Shown here: positions 22,812 to 25,499 of the stretch, one piece after another | How positions within the stretch are numbered: the first letter of the stretch is position 1 | Layout: every line of letters starts with the position of its first letter | Origin: Deltaproteobacteria bacterium | Lineage (GTDB): Bacteria; Desulfobacterota; GWC2-55-46 | DNA length: 25,499 bases | Direction of reading: 5' to 3' | Assembly (NCBI GenBank): GCA_016234955.1 | Contig: JACRNN010000070.1 | Span: 1-25,499 of the forward strand | Notes under the pieces: generated by a model | Databases searched by the model: none | The model's input: only the letters and a program-made list of their open reading frames with translations | What the model was told of the DNA's origin: nothing | Program-made: the position numbers and the translations under genes

Positions 22812-22920
22812 AGCATAGCGAGCGGATTCCCCGCAGCTTGGCTTAGGGGAGGAGCGAGCGAATTACAAACGATACATTCCTTACTTGAAAATTCCCCGCA
22901 GCTTGTTGCGGAGAATTTTA
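22812..22920 (+). repeat. Dispersed repeat copy with both modules
   Basis: Module 1 reads AGCATAGCGAGCGGATTCC, CCGCAGCTTGG, GGAGCGAGCGAATT. Module 2 is a hairpin, AAAATTCCCCGCA (22888-22900) with TGCGGAGAATTTT (22907-22919), one mismatch. The arms differ from the module 2 copy at 24966 yet still pair. It lies between the convergent OsmC and deacetylase-like genes and could also terminate the leftward transcript. Confidence 0.68.
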
Positions 22921-22943
22921 ATGCCTTGCGTGTTCACGCCCCG

Positions 22944-23978
22944 CTACCTTGCGAAGGCGTCTTGAAGGGGCTTTAGCGTAAGCCTCCCTTCCTTGAAGTC
23001 TCCCTTTTTCTCTTTGTAGAAATTGATGAGCTTTTTCACGCCCCTCTTCTCGTTCCCGTTGCCGTGGACGAGGATTATGGAGCCGGGCCCAGGCATCCGC
23101 CCCTTCGCGAGCCAGGCGTCCGCGCCAACGGGTATGAGCGAGAGCGCCCTCAGCCTTTCAAGTGCCCTCCTGTCCGAGACGAGCCCCGGGAACCTGAAAA
23201 AGGGAGAGGGGAGGAGGCCGTTTTCAAGGAGCAAGACCTCAAGGCCGAGCGCCTCTTTATCGAAATCAACCCCTTTTGAAAGGAGGAAGTTTTTCTCATC
23301 TGGTATGCCCTTTCTGTAGGGGTGGGAGTATGAGTGGTTCACCCATGTCACGGAGAGCCTGTTCGAGCGCGCCTCCCCCGCTATCCAGTTGAACTCGTCC
23401 CTGTGCCTCTCTATCCAGAGGCCGCTGACGGCTATGGCTATGGGCTTGTCCTTGAGCGGGAGGCCGATGGTGGAGGTGAAGAGATTCCTGTCGAAATTCC
23501 GTTTCGACGGGCATAAGTCTACGGTCAGGAATACGCCGGGGGCCGCCCCCTCGGCGCGTATTATCCCGTCGTTGTGGATCAAGCCGTCTTGCCCGGCGGT
23601 GTACCTGTAGAGGGCTGAGGCAAAGGGCGTCTTCCGCCAGACCTCTTTTTCGACTTCCCTGTTGAACGCGATCGTCGAGGCGTCTATTTCCCCGGTCTGG
23701 AAGCTGTCCGCGTCCACGATAAGGGCGCGGCTCGCGCCGTTGCGCTCGAACTCGCGCACAGCTATCTTTACGGCGCCCGCGGCGTCGTAGTAGGGCTTGA
23801 ATACCGGCCTGTAGTTAAATATCAGGCCGTTCGCCTCAAGCGGGGCGCACCGTAGAACCGAGGCTATTACGATGGCCGCGATGACGGCCCGGGGCACCCG
23901 CACGAGCAGTGCGGGTCGGACAACGAAGCAGATGGACTTTTTCAGCAGCCTGTTAAGGGACGGGCGGAACGGTACCAT
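22944..23978 (-). CDS. Polysaccharide deacetylase-like (NodB/CE4) exported protein
   Basis: About 344 residues with an N-terminal hydrophobic segment, AVIAAIVIASVLRCAPLEANG, likely a signal peptide. The CE4 motifs are present in part. Motif 2 appears as NHSYSHPYR (metal His pair), motif 3 as FFRFPG and motif 5 as IILVHGNGNEKRG. Motif 1, usually TFDDGP, reads FLTVDLCPSKR, keeping one Asp. It may deacetylate surface glycan or have lost strict catalysis. The family seems right; the activity is uncertain. The start is unclear. ATG 23978 shares the A of the transporter stop (TGATG) and is chosen, ATG 23990 lies 12 bp upstream, and a GTG near 23908 would skip the N-terminal stretch that contains a repeat (23938-23954). 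It is probably co-translated with the AEC transporter. Confidence 0.72.
   Translation of the reverse strand: MVPFRPSLNRLLKKSICFVVRPALLVRVPRAVIAAIVIASVLRCAPLEANGLIFNYRPVFKPYYDAAGAVKIAVREFERNGASRALIVDADSFQTGEIDASTIAFNREVEKEVWRKTPFASALYRYTAGQDGLIHNDGIIRAEGAAPGVFLTVDLCPSKRNFDRNLFTSTIGLPLKDKPIAIAVSGLWIERHRDEFNWIAGEARSNRLSVTWVNHSYSHPYRKGIPDEKNFLLSKGVDFDKEALGLEVLLLENGLLPSPFFRFPGLVSDRRALERLRALSLIPVGADAWLAKGRMPGPGSIILVHGNGNEKRGVKKLINFYKEKKGDFKEGRLTLKPLQDAFAR
23938..23954 (+). repeat. Single arm of the TTTTTCAGCRGCCTG repeat inside a gene start
   Basis: TTTTTCAGCAGCCTGTT differs by one base from the terminal repeat arm at 18731-18745. It encodes part of the N-terminal stretch before the signal peptide of the deacetylase-like gene, which makes the true start of that gene doubtful. 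Confidence 0.5.
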
Positions 23979-24862
23979 CACATTATCCATATGAGCACAA
24001 GGGGCGTGGTCACGACGCTTAAAAGGGTGCTCATCGCAACGGTCGAGGCGACGAGGTCGCTGTCGGCCTGGTACCTGTGGCTCATGACGAAGTTTATTAC
24101 CGCCGCGGGCATAGACGAAGACAGGAGGATTATTTTCCTGTCGAGCCCCCCTATGCCGAGGACGGTTACTACAAGCCAGGCTATCAGGACCCCCCCTCCT
24201 ATCCTTATCACAGAGCCGGCCATTGACAGGGACGTGTGGCTGAACCTGGCGGAGTGGAGCCTGTAGCCGAGGCTTACCTGCATGAGCGGGATTGTGGCGG
24301 TCCCGAGCATGTCAAAGGTCGAGAGGAGAAAGGACGGCATCCGCACCTCCGTGAGGTTTAACGCTATCCCGATAACCGAGGCGTAAATGAGCGGGAGCTT
24401 GAATATCTCGGATAACCCCTTGCCCCGCCCTTTGGCGATATATATCCCTACGGAATATACCATCAGGCTTACGGCGATGTAGTAGAGTATCGCCACGGTA
24501 AGCCCCTCGGCGCCGAAGGCGAGCAACGCCAGCGGCAGCGCCATGTTCCCCGAGTTCATGAACATGGTCGGCAGGTAGAAGCCCCTCAGGCGGGGCCTCT
24601 TGACAGCCGCGAGGAAGACGAAGGTGATAAGGCCGGTGCCGAGGACTACGAGCACGGCCCCGCCGGAAACGAGCGTAAGCTCGTCGACGACGAGCGTTTT
24701 TTTGGAAAGGGATGATATGACGAGCGCCGGTATCGTAAGGTACAGGAGTATCTCTATCACCGGCTCAAGGCTGATGCGTTTGAACCTGGCGAAGAGATAC
24801 CCCACGCCTATTACGCAGAATACCGGGAAGACGACGGAGAGGACTTTTAAAAGGACAGGCAT
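23978..24862 (-). CDS. AEC-family (auxin efflux carrier-like) transporter
   Basis: About 294 residues with about ten hydrophobic segments in two five-helix halves separated by a basic loop. It has the AEC wording: FPVFCVIGVGYLFARFKRI at the first helix, LYLTIPALVISSLSK, then FMNSGNMALPLALLAFGAEG, the conserved N-x-G-N-x-x-L-P motif. The C-terminal half repeats it with SSSMPAAVINFVMSHRYQAD. Members carry small organic acids such as malate or malonate. Start 24862 (MPVLLK) is chosen because the ATG at 24889 lies in a dispersed repeat. The gene overlaps the deacetylase-like gene at its stop. The substrate is unknown. Confidence 0.88.
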   Translation of the reverse strand: MPVLLKVLSVVFPVFCVIGVGYLFARFKRISLEPVIEILLYLTIPALVISSLSKKTLVVDELTLVSGGAVLVVLGTGLITFVFLAAVKRPRLRGFYLPTMFMNSGNMALPLALLAFGAEGLTVAILYYIAVSLMVYSVGIYIAKGRGKGLSEIFKLPLIYASVIGIALNLTEVRMPSFLLSTFDMLGTATIPLMQVSLGYRLHSARFSHTSLSMAGSVIRIGGGVLIAWLVVTVLGIGGLDRKIILLSSSMPAAVINFVMSHRYQADSDLVASTVAMSTLLSVVTTPLVLIWIM

Positions 24863-24888
24863 TTCATCCGTCTTTCGGGTTGGGAACA

Positions 24889-24999
24889 TGCATAGCGAGC
24901 GTCCAGCCCGTAGCTTGCTGCGGGGTCAAGCGAGCGAATAGAAATAGATATTCCCTTATATGTCGAAGATTCCCCGCGGAAAAGCCGCGGGGAGCTTCA
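24889..24999 (+). repeat. Dispersed repeat, most complete copy (two modules)
   Basis: Module 1: CATGCATAGCGAGCG, a core hairpin CCCGTAGC/GCTGCGGG, then TCAAGCGAGCGAATAGAAAT and AGATATTCCCTTATATGTCG. Module 2: GAAGATTCCCCGCGG and CCGCGGGGAGCTTC form a hairpin (9-bp inner stem 24971-24979 with 24985-24993, plus an outer GAAG/CTTC pair). It fills most of the gap between the AEC transporter and the PycB-like gene. Its first bases overlap an alternative start of the transporter. The remaining 50 bases up to 25049 show nothing further. Confidence 0.78.
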
Positions 25000-25049
25000 A
25001 CGGATATCGGGCTTGAGGCCCGCGCTCGCCGCGGCGTGGTTTATCGGGC

Positions 25050-25499
25050 CTATTCCGGCTCCACCTCTATGAGCGTCTCGTCCGGGTTTACGGAATCCCC
25101 TATCTTAACGAGGATCTTCTTTACCACCCCGTTGATGGGCGTGTGGACCTCGTTCTCCATCTTCATCGCCTCCACCGTGAGCACCGTGTCCCCCTCGGAG
25201 ACCCTGTCGCCCACGGCGGCCTTTATCGATATGACCTTGCCCGGGATTGGGGTGGTGACGTCCCCTTCTTTCCGGGCCTTGGGCCTGCTGGACTGCGTTA
25301 TCGACGGCCTCTCTATCTCCCCGGCGGTCGTGGGGATGACCTCGGTGAGGGACTCTATCATGACCTCTTCGAGGTGGTTGTCTATGGAGATGAAGAACGG
25401 CCTCTTGCCCTCGACCTTGTGCCCGGCCCCGGCCACCTTTATCTTGTAGGTCTCGCCGTGGACCGTTATGTTGAACTCGCTCGGCGCAAGGTGCGGAAC
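25050..25499 (-). CDS. C-terminal biotin-carrier part of a pyruvate carboxylase B / oxaloacetate decarboxylase alpha-like subunit, partial
   Basis: The frame is open to the right edge and gives 149 residues. It starts APSEFNITVHGETYKIKVAG, the typical linker after the carboxyltransferase barrel in PycB/OadA proteins. A Pro/Ala-type linker follows, then a biotinyl domain: TPIPGKVISIKAAVGDRVSE, VEAMKMENEV with biotin on Lys113, and GVVKKILVKIGDSV. A GTG start at 25434-25436 would cut this continuous homology, so the gene starts outside the window. The product transfers carboxyl groups between biotin and pyruvate or oxaloacetate. The two-subunit pyruvate carboxylase (PycAB) is the likeliest context, but the membrane decarboxylase cannot be excluded without the rest. 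It has no link to the genes on its left. Confidence 0.88.
   Translation of the reverse strand, partial: VPHLAPSEFNITVHGETYKIKVAGAGHKVEGKRPFFISIDNHLEEVMIESLTEVIPTTAGEIERPSITQSSRPKARKEGDVTTPIPGKVISIKAAVGDRVSEGDTVLTVEAMKMENEVHTPINGVVKKILVKIGDSVNPDETLIEVEPE

Noticed and set aside
18650..22943. tRNA-Sec (selC) in the gaps around selB and selD
   Set aside because: No cloverleaf with a TCA anticodon or CCA-type acceptor stem could be found by eye in these gaps.
3806..24999. Dispersed repeats as a CRISPR array or integron attC sites
   Set aside because: Copies are kilobases apart with genes between them, with no regular spacers, no cas genes, no integrase and no attC core pair.

Overview
The window looks like bacterial chromosome from a GC-rich, probably anaerobic, selenocysteine-using organism. 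Codon use is rich in AGG (Arg) and ATA (Ile). SelB, a Sec-containing SelD, a dimeric cytoplasmic-type NiFe hydrogenase and a PycB/OadA-like biotin subunit together fit an uncultured deltaproteobacterium (Desulfobacterota-like). That placement is inference; there is no rRNA or other phylogenetic marker here.

Layout. (1) Bases 1-8285, all + strand: the tail of one radical SAM protein, an FAD-dependent oxidoreductase of the protoporphyrinogen oxidase/UDP-galactopyranose mutase type, a B12-binding-domain radical SAM enzyme, a radical SAM/SPASM enzyme, and a 1050-residue YfhO-like membrane protein. This resembles a surface glycan or lipid modification locus and is the best candidate here for an undescribed pathway. 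(2) Bases 8.3-16.5 kb: an accessory patchwork of small genes. It holds DUF488 (with an odd G-rich insertion), a MarR/DUF2269 pair, Hsp20, a GAF-GGDEF protein, a TetR regulator, an NmrA-like reductase, a gutted SDR, a VOC protein, DUF2461, an SDR tail fragment and a nitroreductase. Parts of it, especially around 14.5-15.9 kb, are visibly poorer in GC than the flanks. (3) Bases 16.6-22.8 kb: NiFe hydrogenase large and small subunits (- strand), divergent from selB. Then come selD, whose UGA codon is read as selenocysteine and is followed by a SECIS-like hairpin, and an OsmC-family gene. (4) Bases 22.9-25.5 kb, - strand: a polysaccharide-deacetylase-like protein, an AEC-family transporter and the end of a PycB/OadA biotin subunit.

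A dispersed structured repeat family runs through the intergenic DNA, with cores ATGCATAGCGAGCG and TCAAGCGAGCGAATAGAAAT. At least seven copies or partial copies lie at gene boundaries in both orientations, some reaching into start or stop codons. A second module forms a hairpin whose arms differ between copies while largely keeping base pairing. Other structures are a 76-bp element with 15-bp terminal inverted repeats, convergent heptad repeats in the selD leader, several strong terminator hairpins, and candidate promoters/operators for the MarR, TetR and Hsp20 genes.
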